DNA of 64,000 bases from Polaromonas sp. (lineage in GTDB: Bacteria > Pseudomonadota > Gammaproteobacteria > Burkholderiales > Burkholderiaceae_C). The notes beneath the pieces are model-generated. The model did not search any database. It worked only from the letters and a program-made list of their open reading frames with translations, and had not been told where the DNA came from. The translations under genes were made by a program, and so were the position numbers. Below are positions 8,291 through 19,439 of this stretch, piece by piece (position 1 is the first letter of the stretch; every line of letters starts with the position of its first letter). The stretch lies in assembly GCF_030680935.1 (NCBI RefSeq), contig NZ_JAUXUP010000022.1:1-64000 (forward strand), given 5' to 3'.

Positions 8291-8854
8291 TCAGCGCTTG
8301 CCCTGCCGCGTGCGCCGCTTGAACCAGACGCGCCAGCGCCAGACCAACTTGACCAGAAGGTAGCCGCTGAGCGAACCTGCGACTGAAAAAATGGCCATGC
8401 CAAGCACGGCGGGCCAGCCGAAGTGTGCCAGCCAGGCCATGGCGTCAAAACCTGGCGCGGCCGCGGTTGCCTGAAACGCGGCGTCGCCTGCGGCCGCTTC
8501 GTAGACCGACACACCCAGGATCAGGCTCCCCAGCTTGTAAGCAAGCCAGAGCCAGAAGCCGATGGTGAACGGGTTGGTGACCAGGGTCATGCCTGCAGCC
8601 ACAGGAATGTTGCCGCGCCACCAGACGCTGTGCGCGACTGCCACCAGAATCTGCGCGACTGGCAGGGCAAAGGCCCAGAACAGGCCGATGGCCACACCCC
8701 GCGCCACCGCTTCATGCTGCATGCGCCACAGCCCTGGCTCCTGCAGTCGATGCGCAACCGGCTTGAGCCAGGGGTGAGCCGCCAGAGTTTGCGGGCTGAT
8801 GCCCTGTGTGAAACGATCGCTCCAGTGGGCCTTGACAGGCTTGCGCGGGCTCAC
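8291..8854 (-). CDS. DUF2062 membrane protein
   Basis: 187 residues. The DUF2062 pattern is clear: an amphipathic N-terminal part, VARGVAIGLFWAFALPVAQI, a second segment AGMTLVTNPFTIGFWLW with the conserved T-N-P, and a C-terminal helix followed by a basic tail (WRWRVWFKRRTRQGKR). About four membrane segments are expected. Function is not known. It is 40 bases upstream of the transaminase gene on the same strand and probably heads that operon. Confidence 0.85.
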   Translation of the reverse strand: MSPRKPVKAHWSDRFTQGISPQTLAAHPWLKPVAHRLQEPGLWRMQHEAVARGVAIGLFWAFALPVAQILVAVAHSVWWRGNIPVAAGMTLVTNPFTIGFWLWLAYKLGSLILGVSVYEAAAGDAAFQATAAAPGFDAMAWLAHFGWPAVLGMAIFSVAGSLSGYLLVKLVWRWRVWFKRRTRQGKR

Positions 8855-8986
8855 GGCTGTGCCCGTCTGGCTGGCAGCGACCGCGCTTCGCCAATTTTCA
8901 TCATGAAAAAATCCTCAACACACAGAAGCAGCAGCGAAACACGGGCGACAAAACAGGTCACAGCGAGTGGTCTCCTCAAGCAGTGT

Positions 8987-9433
8987 TCAACCGATAAAAA
9001 CCACGGCGGCAATCGCCGCTGCGCCCAGCGCCAGGTTGATGCCGGCCAGCGTGGCAATCTGTCCGACGCGGCGCCCACCTTCTGGCCAGTCTGACGCTGC
9101 CACTGCCTGCCTCAGACGCCGGTACGGGCCAAAATAAAGATGGCCGAACAACGCAAACATCAGCAGGCCCATACCCAGCATCAGGTGCCAGCCCGTGGGT
9201 GCGTTTTTCATGCCGACAGCCAGCAGCATCGCCATGCCGGTGGCCAGCAGCAAACCGATGCTCACCCACACCAGCCTGAAAAATTTCGTGAGTACCGCTG
9301 CAATCAGCGGCAAACGCTGGGGCGGTGCAAGCTGGGCCTGTGCCGCGGGCCGCAGCGCAAACAGCATGAAGCTGATGCCGCCCAGCCAGACGATGGCGGC
9401 GGCGAGGTGCAAAAATTTCATCAGGGCGGGCAT
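8987..9433 (-). CDS. CopD-like four-helix membrane protein
   Basis: 148 residues with four hydrophobic helices. The opening LMKFLHLAAAIVWLGGISFM and the His at the end of the third helix (FALFGHLYFGPYRRL) fit the CopD/DUF2269-type family, whose members bind haem or copper. The role here is unknown. It is transcribed divergently from the atp operon across a 250-base gap; the 132 bases after it, before the DUF2062 gene, hold no gene that I can see. Confidence 0.75.
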   Translation of the reverse strand: MPALMKFLHLAAAIVWLGGISFMLFALRPAAQAQLAPPQRLPLIAAVLTKFFRLVWVSIGLLLATGMAMLLAVGMKNAPTGWHLMLGMGLLMFALFGHLYFGPYRRLRQAVAASDWPEGGRRVGQIATLAGINLALGAAAIAAVVFIG

Positions 9434-9599
9434 GGGAGACCTTTAAAAAATCGGCGTTACCGGGACTGGGTGCGCAGAGAGGGCTTCAAGAGAGCGCCCC
9501 AAGCTTGCGCGAGCGGCAGGAGGTGAATTGTCGCCTCCAAAGTCCGGTCCTTTTGCCCTGTGGTCATTGGCCATCACCGCAGCGCCCGGCAGGGGCATT

Positions 9600-9628
9600 T
9601 TGGGCACGGGCGGGTTTCTACGTATAAT
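9600..9628 (+). promoter_or_regulatory. Sigma-70 promoter of the atp operon
   Basis: A perfect TATAAT lies at 9623-9628, preceded by TTGGGC at 9600-9605 with the ideal 17-base spacer. It is 56 bases upstream of the atpI start. It is the best-looking vegetative promoter in the window and faces the ATP synthase genes. Confidence 0.7.
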
Positions 9629-9683
9629 CAAGGGCTTTGCTAAACACCAGCCTGTAACCTGCTTGTACTTTGTGACTTCCAAA

Positions 9684-10169
9684 ATGACACATTCAGCAGT
9701 TTCTACAAAAGCTCCAGCTTGGACGGTGGTGGCAGAAGACAGTGATTTCAAGCCGCTGACGCGTGATGAGGCTCAAAAACTTCGTCTGGCGCACCCCTCT
9801 ACCTCCCCGTGGGCGGTGTTGGCGGGTCAGTTGCTGGTGGGTGTGCTGGTGGCGTGTGCTGCCTGGCTGCTGACCGGAAGGCAAAGCGCCGGATGGTCTG
9901 CGCTGTATGGCGCGCTGGCGGTGGTGATTCCCGGCGCTTTGTTTGCGCGGGGTTTGATGAGCCAGTTCTCGTCCATCAACGCAATGACTGCCGGATTTGG
10001 TTTTTTTGTATGGGAGGCAATCAAGATTGCCTCCAGCGTCGGGATGCTGTTTGCGGCCCCGCGCTTGGTCCCTGATCTGGACTGGTTGGCAATGCTGATC
10101 GGCCTGATCGTGACCTTGAAGGTGTATTGGGTGGCGCTGTTAATGCGCCCTGAACGAAAAATAGCTTAA
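9684..10169 (+). CDS. atpI: ATP synthase subunit I
   Basis: 161 residues from ATG 9684. A soluble N-terminus of about 45 residues is followed by four hydrophobic helices (AVLAGQLLVGVLVACAAWLL onwards), the AtpI layout. AtpI assists assembly of the c-ring and is not part of the final enzyme. The frame is open back to 9528, but that would run through the promoter. It is the first gene of the operon, 10 bases before atpB. Confidence 0.88.
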   Translation: MTHSAVSTKAPAWTVVAEDSDFKPLTRDEAQKLRLAHPSTSPWAVLAGQLLVGVLVACAAWLLTGRQSAGWSALYGALAVVIPGALFARGLMSQFSSINAMTAGFGFFVWEAIKIASSVGMLFAAPRLVPDLDWLAMLIGLIVTLKVYWVALLMRPERKIA

Positions 10170-10179
10170 AGAGTCAATC

Positions 10180-11064
10180 ATGTCCGCAGAAGCAAACGCT
10201 CCGACAGCCAGTGAATATATTGTTCACCACCTGACGCACTGGCAAAACAAGCCGCAGACGGAAATCGTCGATTTCTCTGTCTTCAACATTGACTCCCTGT
10301 TTTTTTCCATCCTGCTGGGTGTGGTCGGCTGCTTCTTCCTGTGGAAGGCTGCTCGTGGTGTGACGTCCGGCGTGCCCGGGCGTTTTCAGGCCGCTGTCGA
10401 AATCCTGCTTGAAATGGTGGACGGCCAGGCCAAGGCGATTGTGCACAACGCCAACAGCCGCAAACTGGTGACGCCGCTGGCGCTGGTGGTGTTTGTCTGG
10501 ATTTTCCTGATGAATGCAATGGACCTGCTGCCGCTGGATCTGCTGCCCGAATTGTGGGCTCTGGCCTATGGTGCCGCCGGCTACGATCCGAGCCACGCCT
10601 ACCTGCGCGTGGTCCCCACGGCCGATCTGTCTGTGACCATGGGTCTGTCGGTTTCCGTCTTGTTCATCTGCCTCTTCTACAACATCAAGATCAAGGGTGT
10701 GGGCGGCTGGGCGCATGAGCTGATTTCTGCGCCGTTTGGCACCAGCAAGAACCCGATTTTTGCGGTGATTCTGGGCATCATCAACATTGCCGAGCAGTTG
10801 ATCTCCTTTGTGGCCAAAACGGTGTCGCATGGCATGCGGCTGTTTGGCAATATGTATGCCGGTGAGCTGGTGTTCATGCTGATTGCCCTGCTGGGCGGCT
10901 CTTGGGCCTTTTCAACGGCGCCAGGAGACCTGATGCTGCTGTTGTTGCATGTCGTGGCAGGCTGGGCGTGGGCAGTGTTCCACATCATCATCATTTTGCT
11001 GCAGGCTTTTGTGTTCATGATGTTGACCCTGGTCTACATCGGGCAGGCGCACGACGCGCATTGA
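10180..11064 (+). CDS. atpB: ATP synthase Fo subunit a
   Basis: 294 residues, with about six membrane helices. The key arginine that faces the c-ring is in SHGMRLFGNMYAGELVF, and the terminal helix ends FVFMMLTLVYIGQAHDAH, both typical of proteobacterial subunit a. Together with the c-ring it forms the proton path. The order a-c-b-delta-alpha-gamma-beta-epsilon that follows is the standard proteobacterial arrangement. Confidence 0.97.
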   Translation: MSAEANAPTASEYIVHHLTHWQNKPQTEIVDFSVFNIDSLFFSILLGVVGCFFLWKAARGVTSGVPGRFQAAVEILLEMVDGQAKAIVHNANSRKLVTPLALVVFVWIFLMNAMDLLPLDLLPELWALAYGAAGYDPSHAYLRVVPTADLSVTMGLSVSVLFICLFYNIKIKGVGGWAHELISAPFGTSKNPIFAVILGIINIAEQLISFVAKTVSHGMRLFGNMYAGELVFMLIALLGGSWAFSTAPGDLMLLLLHVVAGWAWAVFHIIIILLQAFVFMMLTLVYIGQAHDAH

Positions 11065-11107
11065 TTTTCGTTTTCGTTTTGGTGTTTTTTCGTTAATTTA
11101 GGAGTGA

Positions 11108-11374
<267 letters not shown>

Positions 11375-11410
11375 GTCCTGCCTGCAACACCTCGTTGAGG
11401 GAGATTTACT

Positions 11411-11881
11411 GTGAACATTAATGGAACACTGGTGGCGCAAGCCATCGTCTTTGCATTGCTGGTGCTGTTCACGATGAAATTCGTGTGGCCCCCGATCGCG
11501 AAAGCGCTGGACGAGCGGGCCCAAAAGATCGCTGAAGGCCTCGCTTCTGCCGAGAAGGCCAAGTCCGAACTCTCCGTTGCCAACAAGCGCGTGGAAGAAG
11601 AACTTGCCAAATCGCGCAATGAGTCGGCGCTGCGTCTGGCTGAGGCCGAGCGTCGCGCGCAGGCACTGATCGAAGAGGCAAAAGGCAAGGCAACGGAAGA
11701 GGGCAAGAAAATCATTGCCGCTGCCCAGGCCGAAGCCGAGCAGCAAACCGTCAAGGCCAGGGAGACGCTGCGCGAGCAGGTTGCCGCTCTGGCCGTCAAG
11801 GGTGCCGAGCAGATTCTGCGCAAGGAAGTCAATGCCGGTGTGCATGCTGACTTGCTGGGCCGCCTGAAGACAGAGCTGTAA
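11411..11881 (+). CDS. atpF: ATP synthase Fo subunit b
   Basis: 156 residues starting with GTG, preceded by GAGGGAG. One membrane helix (about 5-25, [21 protein letters not shown]) is followed by a long charged coiled coil, the peripheral stalk that holds delta and the alpha3beta3 head. Length is usual for the family. It lies 36 bases after atpE and 12 bases before atpH. Confidence 0.96.
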   Translation: MNINGTLVAQAIVFALLVLFTMKFVWPPIAKALDERAQKIAEGLASAEKAKSELSVANKRVEEELAKSRNESALRLAEAERRAQALIEEAKGKATEEGKKIIAAAQAEAEQQTVKARETLREQVAALAVKGAEQILRKEVNAGVHADLLGRLKTEL

Positions 11882-11893
11882 GAAGGGGTCAAC

Positions 11894-12424
11894 ATGGCAG
11901 AACTAGCCACCATCGCCCGTCCTTACGCTGAAGCGCTGTTCAAGGCGTCCGGGTCCGACCTGGGCGCTGCGGCGACCTGGCTGGATGAGCTGGCAGCGAT
12001 TGCTGCCAATGCGCAACTGTTGCAATTTGCAGGCAACCCCCGAGTCACGGCAGAACAGACGTTTGACGTGGTTTCCGGTGTGGCCAGGACCAAGTTGCCA
12101 GAGGCCGCAAAGAATTTCCTGCGTACGGTGATTGAAAACGGACGTCTCGGCGTCCTGACCGAAATTGCCAGCCAGTTCCGGGCCTTGAAGAATGCGCAGA
12201 GTGGATCGTCGGATGCCACCGTGTACAGCGCGTTTGCGCTGGAAGGGGCGGCGCTGACCGATCTGGCGGCAACGCTGGAAAAGCGTTTTGGCCGCAAGCT
12301 CAACCTCAAGGTCGAGCTGGAACCCGAACTGATAGGCGGCGTACGTGTCGTGGTGGGTGACGAGGTGCTGGACACCTCGGTCAAAGCCCGTTTAGAGCAA
12401 ATGAAAGTGGCGTTGATTTCGTGA
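11894..12424 (+). CDS. atpH: ATP synthase F1 subunit delta
   Basis: 176 residues. It links the peripheral stalk to the top of the F1 head. The N-terminal six-helix domain begins [13 protein letters not shown], the family's opening motif, and the C-terminal part contains [24 protein letters not shown], which I recognise in two pieces, ELIGGVRV and [18 protein letters not shown] ribosome site lies just before the ATG. Confidence 0.95.
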   Translation: MAELATIARPYAEALFKASGSDLGAAATWLDELAAIAANAQLLQFAGNPRVTAEQTFDVVSGVARTKLPEAAKNFLRTVIENGRLGVLTEIASQFRALKNAQSGSSDATVYSAFALEGAALTDLAATLEKRFGRKLNLKVELEPELIGGVRVVVGDEVLDTSVKARLEQMKVALIS

Positions 12425-12484
12425 GCTTGCGCTCAAGCGCAGCTTCCCGGAATTAGCCAACAACCTAGAAAGAAGGAAAGAGTC

Positions 12485-14038
12485 ATGCAACTCAATCCCG
12501 CAGAAATTTCTGAACTGATCAAGAGCCGTATCGAGGGCTTGAGCGCCAGCAGCGATGTCCGTAACCAGGGCACGGTGGTGTCCGTGTCCGACGGTATCGT
12601 GCGTATCCACGGCCTGTCCGATGTGATGCAGGGCGAGATGCTGGAATTTCCGCCCACCGCTGATGGCACGCCCACTTATGGCCTGGCCCTGAACCTGGAG
12701 CGCGACTCGGTCGGCTCGGTGATTCTGGGTGAGTACGAACACATCGCTGAAGGCGACACCGTCAAGTGCACGGGCCGCATTCTGGAAGTGCCGGTAGGCC
12801 CCGAGCTGCTTGGCCGCGTGGTCAATGCGCTGGGCCAGCCGATTGATGGCAAAGGCCCGGTCAATGCCAAGATGACCGACGTCATTGAAAAAGTCGCACC
12901 TGGTGTGATCGCCCGTAAATCGGTGGATCAGCCGCTGCAAACCGGCTTGAAGTCCATCGACTCCATGGTGCCGATCGGCCGTGGCCAGCGCGAGCTGATC
13001 ATTGGTGACCGCCAGACCGGTAAAACGGCTGTGGCGATTGACGCCATCATCAACCAGAAGGGCACGGGCGTTTTCTGCGTTTATGTGGCTATTGGTCAAA
13101 AGGCTTCGTCGATCAAAAACGTGGTGCGTTCGCTTGAGCAAGCCGGTGCGATGGACTACACCATTGTGGTGGCTGCATCGGCATCTGAATCCGCTGCCAT
13201 GCAGTATGTCAGCGCTTACTCTGGCTGCACCATGGGCGAGTATTTCCGCGACCGCGGTCAGGACGCGCTGATTGTGTATGACGACCTGTCCAAGCAGGCC
13301 GTGGCTTACCGCCAGGTTTCCTTGCTGCTGCGCCGTCCGCCAGGCCGCGAAGCCTATCCCGGCGACGTGTTTTATCTGCACAGCCGCCTGCTGGAGCGCG
13401 CCGCCCGCGTGAACGAAAAATACGTTGAAGACTTCACCAAGGGCGAAGTCAAAGGCAAAACCGGTTCACTGACGGCCCTGCCGATTATTGAAACGCAAGC
13501 CGGCGACGTGTCCGCTTTCGTGCCTACCAACGTGATCTCGATCACCGACGGCCAGATTTTCCTGGAGACCAGCCTGTTCAACGCCGGTATCCGCCCTGCG
13601 ATCAACGCCGGTATCTCGGTGTCGCGTGTTGGTGGTGCAGCCCAGACCAAGCTGATCAAGAACCTGTCCGGTGGTATCCGTACCGACCTGGCCCAGTACC
13701 GTGAGCTGGCTGCGTTTGCGCAGTTTGCTTCCGACCTGGACGAGGCCACCCGCAAGCAGCTGGACCGTGGTGCCCGCGTGACCGAACTGCTCAAGCAGTC
13801 GCAGTACTCGCCGCTGTCCATCTCCAACATGGCCGCCACACTGTTCGCAGTGAACAAGGGTTTCATGGACGACGTGGAAGTCAAGAAGGTGCTGGCGTTC
13901 GAATCCGGACTGCACAGCTACCTGAAGGACAAAAACGCCGCGCTGATGGCCAAGCTGGAAACCAACAAGGCCATGGACAAGGACGCCGAGGCTGAACTGA
14001 ACACCGCTGTCGCTGCGTTCAAGAAGTCGTTTGCCTGA
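12485..14038 (+). CDS. atpA: ATP synthase F1 subunit alpha
   Basis: 517 residues, the expected length. The P-loop GDRQTGKT lies near residue 174 and the alpha signature [17 protein letters not shown] near residue 365. These non-catalytic nucleotide sites alternate with the beta subunits in the F1 head. The gene is preceded by AAGAAGGAAAGAG, a strong ribosome site, and follows atpH by 60 bases. Confidence 0.98.
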   Translation: MQLNPAEISELIKSRIEGLSASSDVRNQGTVVSVSDGIVRIHGLSDVMQGEMLEFPPTADGTPTYGLALNLERDSVGSVILGEYEHIAEGDTVKCTGRILEVPVGPELLGRVVNALGQPIDGKGPVNAKMTDVIEKVAPGVIARKSVDQPLQTGLKSIDSMVPIGRGQRELIIGDRQTGKTAVAIDAIINQKGTGVFCVYVAIGQKASSIKNVVRSLEQAGAMDYTIVVAASASESAAMQYVSAYSGCTMGEYFRDRGQDALIVYDDLSKQAVAYRQVSLLLRRPPGREAYPGDVFYLHSRLLERAARVNEKYVEDFTKGEVKGKTGSLTALPIIETQAGDVSAFVPTNVISITDGQIFLETSLFNAGIRPAINAGISVSRVGGAAQTKLIKNLSGGIRTDLAQYRELAAFAQFASDLDEATRKQLDRGARVTELLKQSQYSPLSISNMAATLFAVNKGFMDDVEVKKVLAFESGLHSYLKDKNAALMAKLETNKAMDKDAEAELNTAVAAFKKSFA

Positions 14039-14091
14039 TCCATACCTGAAGACATCAAAGCCCAGCGCTTAGAAACCATTTAGGAAAAAAT

Positions 14092-14958
14092 ATGGCGGCA
14101 GGAAAAGAGATACGCGGCAAGATCAAATCGGTGGAAAACACCAAAAAGATCACCAAAGCCATGGAAATGGTGGCGGCCTCCAAAATGCGCAAGGCGCAGG
14201 AACGGATGCGTGCCGCCCGTCCTTACAGCGACAAGATCCGCAACATCGCGGCCAATCTGGCTCAGGCCAACCCCGAGTACACCCACGCGTTCATGGCGTC
14301 CAACGACACCAAAACGACGGGGTTCATCGTGGTGACGACCGACAAGGGCCTGTGCGGCGGGTTGAATACCAATGTGCTGCGCGCCGTGACGCTCAAGCTC
14401 AAGGAGCTGCAGGCGGCGGGCGAAGATTCGCAGGCGGTGGCCATCGGCAACAAGGGCCTGGGTTTTCTCAACCGGGTTGGCGCCAAGGTGATCTCGCATG
14501 TGACGCAGCTGGGTGACAAGCCGCATCTGGACAAGCTCATCGGCCCGGTCAAGGTGCTGCTCGACGCTTACAGCGAAGGCAAGATCAAGGCGGTGTACCT
14601 GTGTTACACCAAGTTCATCAACACCATGCGCCAAGAGCCGGTGGTTGAGCAGTTGCTGCCGCTCACGGCCGAAAACATGCAGGCCGACAAGGACCAGCAT
14701 GGCTGGGACTACATCTACGAGCCCGATGCACAGACCGTCATTGACGATCTGCTGGTTCGTTATGTCGAAGCGCTGGTGTATCAGGCTGTGGCCGAAAACA
14801 TGGCGTCCGAGCAGTCGGCCCGCATGGTGGCCATGAAGGCCGCCACCGACAACGCCGGCAGCGTGATTGGCGAGCTCAAGCTGGTTTACAACAAAACGCG
14901 TCAGGCAGCGATCACGAAAGAACTTTCGGAAATCGTCGCTGGTGCTGCAGCGGTTTAA
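14092..14958 (+). CDS. atpG: ATP synthase F1 subunit gamma
   Basis: 288 residues. It is the rotating central shaft. Family ends are clear: [20 protein letters not shown] with [11 protein letters not shown] at the N-terminus, and ATDNAG plus [18 protein letters not shown] at the C-terminus. Length and order are normal. It lies 53 bases downstream of atpA. Confidence 0.97.
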   Translation: MAAGKEIRGKIKSVENTKKITKAMEMVAASKMRKAQERMRAARPYSDKIRNIAANLAQANPEYTHAFMASNDTKTTGFIVVTTDKGLCGGLNTNVLRAVTLKLKELQAAGEDSQAVAIGNKGLGFLNRVGAKVISHVTQLGDKPHLDKLIGPVKVLLDAYSEGKIKAVYLCYTKFINTMRQEPVVEQLLPLTAENMQADKDQHGWDYIYEPDAQTVIDDLLVRYVEALVYQAVAENMASEQSARMVAMKAATDNAGSVIGELKLVYNKTRQAAITKELSEIVAGAAAV

Positions 14959-14983
14959 GCCGCCACTCCGATTTAAAGATTAA

Positions 14984-16408
<1,425 letters not shown>

Positions 16409-16411
16409 GTC

Positions 16412-16837
16412 ATGGACACCACACACACCATCCGCGTCGATGTTGTCAGTGCCGAAGAGTCCATCTTTTCGGGCGAGGCCAGGTTTGTCGCCTTGCCGGG
16501 CGAGGCGGGCGAGTTGGGTATTTACCCACGCCACACACCGCTCATCACCCGTATCAAGCCGGGCGCGGTGCGGATTGAAATGGCTGACGGCACGGAGGAG
16601 TTTGTCTTCGTCGCCGGCGGCCTGCTTGAAGTGCAGCCGAATTGCGTGACCGTTCTCAGCGACACCGCCATCCGCGGCAAAGACCTGGACGAAGCCAAGG
16701 CCGGCGTGGCCAGGGCAGCGGCTGAAGAGGCGTTGAAAAACGCAAAGAGCGAAATCGACATCGCTCGTATCCAGTCCGAGATAGCGGTGATGGCCGCCGA
16801 GATTAGCGCCGCCCGCAAATTCCTTCGCAAGAAGTAA
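16412..16837 (+). CDS. atpC: ATP synthase F1 subunit epsilon
   Basis: 141 residues. The N-terminal beta sandwich starts [17 protein letters not shown] and includes the conserved [19 protein letters not shown] (19 residues); the C-terminal two-helix arm (about 95-141) can inhibit ATP hydrolysis. It is the last gene of the operon and is followed by a strong terminator. Confidence 0.96.
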   Translation: MDTTHTIRVDVVSAEESIFSGEARFVALPGEAGELGIYPRHTPLITRIKPGAVRIEMADGTEEFVFVAGGLLEVQPNCVTVLSDTAIRGKDLDEAKAGVARAAAEEALKNAKSEIDIARIQSEIAVMAAEISAARKFLRKK

Positions 16838-16861
16838 GAACCGCCGCAGCTTGTTCTGACC

Positions 16862-16890
16862 AAGCCCCTGCCGCAAGCCAGGGGCTTTTT
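16862..16890 (+). terminator. Rho-independent terminator of the atp operon
   Basis: A 9-bp perfect stem AAGCCCCTG / CAGGGGCTT with an 8-base loop ends in a T-run (TTTTT at 16886-16890). It starts 25 bases after the atpC stop. Confidence 0.85.
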
Positions 16891-17149
16891 CATGCACCAG
16901 ACACCCACCGGGCTACGGACCGGTGGGCCGCACGCCTGGCCCGGCACAGGATCTGGCTGTGTGGCGTTTAGCGCAATTGTGACGTTTCGGCGCAGCCGGC
17001 CTTTGCACCCCTAAAATCTGCCGAAAGCCCTTGTTCTGCAAGCGCTGGCAGCTATCAAATCAATAGCGTTTGTAACATCTGCTCACGACAGCGGGGGCTG
17101 ATGGGCGCTATCTTGAATGTGGTTCAAACGACAAAGAGGCGGACAGATC
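16891..17149. other. Intergenic stretch after the atp operon
   Basis: Apart from the repeat copy at 17020-17067, I see no gene or clear promoter here. It separates the atp terminator from a short plus-strand frame at 17150. Confidence 0.5.
17020..17067 (-). repeat. Interspersed GCTAT repeat, copy 2
   Basis: Read on the minus strand: GCTATTGATTTGATAGC, then TGCCAGCGCTTGCAG and an AAGGGCTTTCGGC tail. The GCTAT/ATAGC palindrome is intact and the TGCTTGCGCA block is diverged. It is intergenic. Confidence 0.65.
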
Positions 17150-17293
17150 ATGGACAGCATTCTGGACAGCGTGACCTGGGCAGACGAGGCCCAGCCTGCG
17201 GGCAAGCCCAGACCTGCGGTCCGGGTCTGGCTCAAGCGGGGGCTTTTGTTGCTCTGTACCGTGGCGGCCCTCGGGGTACTGCTCGCTCAATAG
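17150..17293 (+). CDS. Possible 47-residue single-span membrane peptide
   Basis: ATG 17150 to TAG 17293, preceded by AGGCGG seven bases upstream. The product starts MDSILDSVTWADEAQP, then has a basic stretch (RVWLKR) and a hydrophobic segment GLLLLCTVAALGVLLAQ reaching the C-terminus. That layout, a soluble N-terminus, positive residues and a tail anchor, is what a real small membrane protein would show. No homologue is recognised and the frame is short, so it may be chance. Confidence 0.35.
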   Translation: MDSILDSVTWADEAQPAGKPRPAVRVWLKRGLLLLCTVAALGVLLAQ

Positions 17294-17311
17294 CCGCCTG
17301 GCGCCTGGCCG

Positions 17312-17854
17312 CTACTGAAGCAGCGGCGTGTCCGGCAATTCGTTGCCTGCGCCCTGAACACCGCTGGCGCCGGCCTGAAGCTCAAAATGCTGCATCAACA
17401 CCGCCGAACATTCTTCCAGGGCCTGCGTCAGCCCGTCTTCATAACGCTGCTCTTTGAAGGCACCGGCCATGTTCGCGACCATCGTCTGCCACTCGTCTGC
17501 AGTGACATGCCGGGCCACACCACGGTCGGCCACAATTTCGATCGCATGTTCTGCCAGCAGCAGGTAAATCAGGATGCCGTTGTTGTGCTCGGTGTCCCAC
17601 ACCCTCAATTTGCCAAACATCGCCACCGCCCGCTCGCGGGTGATTGCGGCCAGGCTGTGGCTGCTGTCCAGCCGCCACAGGTAGCTCGCGGGCAGTGAAG
17701 ACTCGACACATATGCGGATCTCGCCGCTGTGACGCCGCTCGCTGGCGGCGACGCGCCGTGCCAGACGCTCCAGCATGTCCGGCGGAATCGCTCGAGCCGT
17801 GTCGGATGCGTCCAGCCACAGGTGCTTGAGCAGAAGTTTGAGCTTGGTGATCAT
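17312..17854 (-). CDS. TPM-domain protein, soluble short form
   Basis: 180 residues from ATG 17854. A TPM/Psb32-like alpha/beta domain covers about 30-140: RRVAASERRHSGEIRICVES, then RAVAMFGKLRVWDTEHNNG, then IEIVADRGVA. There is no signal peptide; a charged N-terminal helix KLKLLLKHLW comes first. Five bases separate it from the larger TPM gene upstream, so they form an operon with lemA. The function is unknown; TPM domains are often paired with LemA. Confidence 0.8.
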   Translation of the reverse strand: MITKLKLLLKHLWLDASDTARAIPPDMLERLARRVAASERRHSGEIRICVESSLPASYLWRLDSSHSLAAITRERAVAMFGKLRVWDTEHNNGILIYLLLAEHAIEIVADRGVARHVTADEWQTMVANMAGAFKEQRYEDGLTQALEECSAVLMQHFELQAGASGVQGAGNELPDTPLLQ

Positions 17855-17859
17855 GGTCC

Positions 17860-18786
17860 CTACCAGCTTCCCGACGCGCCACCGCCGCCGAAGTTGCCGC
17901 CACCGCCGCTGCTGAAGCCGCCGCCACCGCCACCGCCACCAAACCCACCACCGCCGCCAAAACCGCCTCCGCCCCAGCCCGATGAACCGCGGCCGCGGCC
18001 CACACCGGCCAGGCTGCCCAAGCTGGACACCAGCGCAAACAGCATCCCGGCCAACGCCGCTATGCCGCCTATCCACAAGCTGCTGGTGAACAGCCAGGCC
18101 AGCGCACCAACTGCGCCACCCGTTGCCACCGATCCCAACTTGCGGCCCAGCACGCTGGCCAGCACGCGCCCGCCTAGGGGTACGGCAAAAAACAGAAACA
18201 CTGCCATGTCGGTCCAGTTGAGGCCCTTGTCGGCAGGACGGCTGCCACCGGGCTGGTCCGGGGTCGACAGGTTTTCGCCCGTGATGCGCGCCATGATCTG
18301 GTCGGTGGCGGCATTGAGGCCGCCGGCAAAGTCGTTTTGCCGAAAGCGCGGCGTGATGGCGTTGTCGATGATCTGGCGCGCGGCCAGATCGGGGATGGCC
18401 CCTTCCAGCGTTTTGGTGGTTTCAATACGCACTTTGCGGTCGTTCTTGGCCACCACCAGCAGCAAGCCGTCGCCCACATCCTTGCGCCCGATCTTCCAGC
18501 TGTCGCCAACGCGCTGGGCGTAGGCGGCAATGTCTTCAGGCGCAGTGCTGGGCACCATCAGCACCACCACCTGGGCACCCCGCGACTGCTCGAAGGCGGC
18601 GAGTTTGGCCTCCAGCGCCTGCTTTTGTGCAGCATCCAGCGTGCCGGTACTGTCCATCACGCGGGCCGTGAGCGCAGGCACGGGCTGCACATCCTGCGCA
18701 CCCAGCACACCGATGCCCGCAAACAAGCACAGGGCCAGCGCGAGCTGCGGCCAATGGAAGTAACGAAAGTTGCGCATGCCCGACAA
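17860..18786 (-). CDS. YgcG-like TPM-domain membrane protein with Gly-rich tail
   Basis: 308 residues. The N-terminal signal (LALALCLFAGIGVLGAQ) is followed by a periplasmic TPM domain (about 40-165: VMDSTGTLDAAQKQALEAKL, GDGLLLVVAKNDRKVRIET), hydrophobic segments around 195-260, and a C-terminal tail that is almost pure glycine, phenylalanine and serine ending GGGGASGSW. This is the YgcG family layout, membrane-anchored and probably secreted through the inner membrane. It lies 9 bases downstream of lemA. Confidence 0.88.
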   Translation of the reverse strand: MSGMRNFRYFHWPQLALALCLFAGIGVLGAQDVQPVPALTARVMDSTGTLDAAQKQALEAKLAAFEQSRGAQVVVLMVPSTAPEDIAAYAQRVGDSWKIGRKDVGDGLLLVVAKNDRKVRIETTKTLEGAIPDLAARQIIDNAITPRFRQNDFAGGLNAATDQIMARITGENLSTPDQPGGSRPADKGLNWTDMAVFLFFAVPLGGRVLASVLGRKLGSVATGGAVGALAWLFTSSLWIGGIAALAGMLFALVSSLGSLAGVGRGRGSSGWGGGGFGGGGGFGGGGGGGGFSSGGGGNFGGGGASGSW

Positions 18787-18795
18787 AGTGCTGGC

Positions 18796-19395
18796 TTACT
18801 TCTTGTTGAAGTCCACTGTGGGCGGGGCCGATATCTGCGCCTCGTTCTGCACACTGAAAGTCGGTTTGACCGCGTAACCAAACACCATGGCCGTCAGGTT
18901 GTTCGGAAAGCTGCGCGCGAGCACGTTGTACGCCTGCACCGCCTGGATGTAGCGGTTGCGCGCGACCGTGATGCGGTTCTCCGTGCCTTCCAGCTGCACG
19001 CGCAAATCCTGGAAGCCCTGGTTGGCCTTGAGATTGGGGTAGTTTTCGGTGACCACCAGCAGACGCGACAGCGCCGAGCTCAGTTCGCCCTGCGCCGCCT
19101 GAAATTTCGCGAATGCTTCCGGGTTGTTCAGGGTCTCGGGCGTCACCTGCATGGAGGTGGCTTTGGCCCGTGCTTCCACCACCTTGGTCAGCGTGTCCTG
19201 CTCAAAAGCGGCTTCTCCCTTGACGGTGGCCACAATATTGGGCACCAGGTCGGCGCGGCGCTGGTACTGGTTCAGCACTTCGGACCAGGCCGACTTGGTC
19301 TGCTCATCCAGGCGCTGAAAGTCGTTGTAGCCGCAGCCGGGCAGCAGCAGCGCCATGGCGCCCAGAAGTACCCAATTGAAAAAGCGTGAGTTCAT
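18796..19395 (-). CDS. lemA: LemA-family lipoprotein
   Basis: 199 residues. A lipoprotein signal ends at LLPGC (Cys21). The LemA core then reads YNDFQRLDEQTKSAWSEVLN, QYQRRADLVPNIVATVKG, and ARNRYIQAVQAYNVLARSFP, a four-helix bundle. The TPM pair lies downstream in the same operon, the usual partnership. The biochemical role of LemA is not settled. Upstream is a 44-base divergent gap to the gene at 19440. Confidence 0.92.
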   Translation of the reverse strand: MNSRFFNWVLLGAMALLLPGCGYNDFQRLDEQTKSAWSEVLNQYQRRADLVPNIVATVKGEAAFEQDTLTKVVEARAKATSMQVTPETLNNPEAFAKFQAAQGELSSALSRLLVVTENYPNLKANQGFQDLRVQLEGTENRITVARNRYIQAVQAYNVLARSFPNNLTAMVFGYAVKPTFSVQNEAQISAPPTVDFNKK

Positions 19396-19439
19396 GGCAA
19401 ACCTCCAAAAATGCGATTTGCAACACTACCATAGACACC

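Noticed and set aside
9443-9751. 102-codon minus-strand frame between the CopD-like gene and atpI
   Set aside because: It covers the atp promoter and has no protein features.
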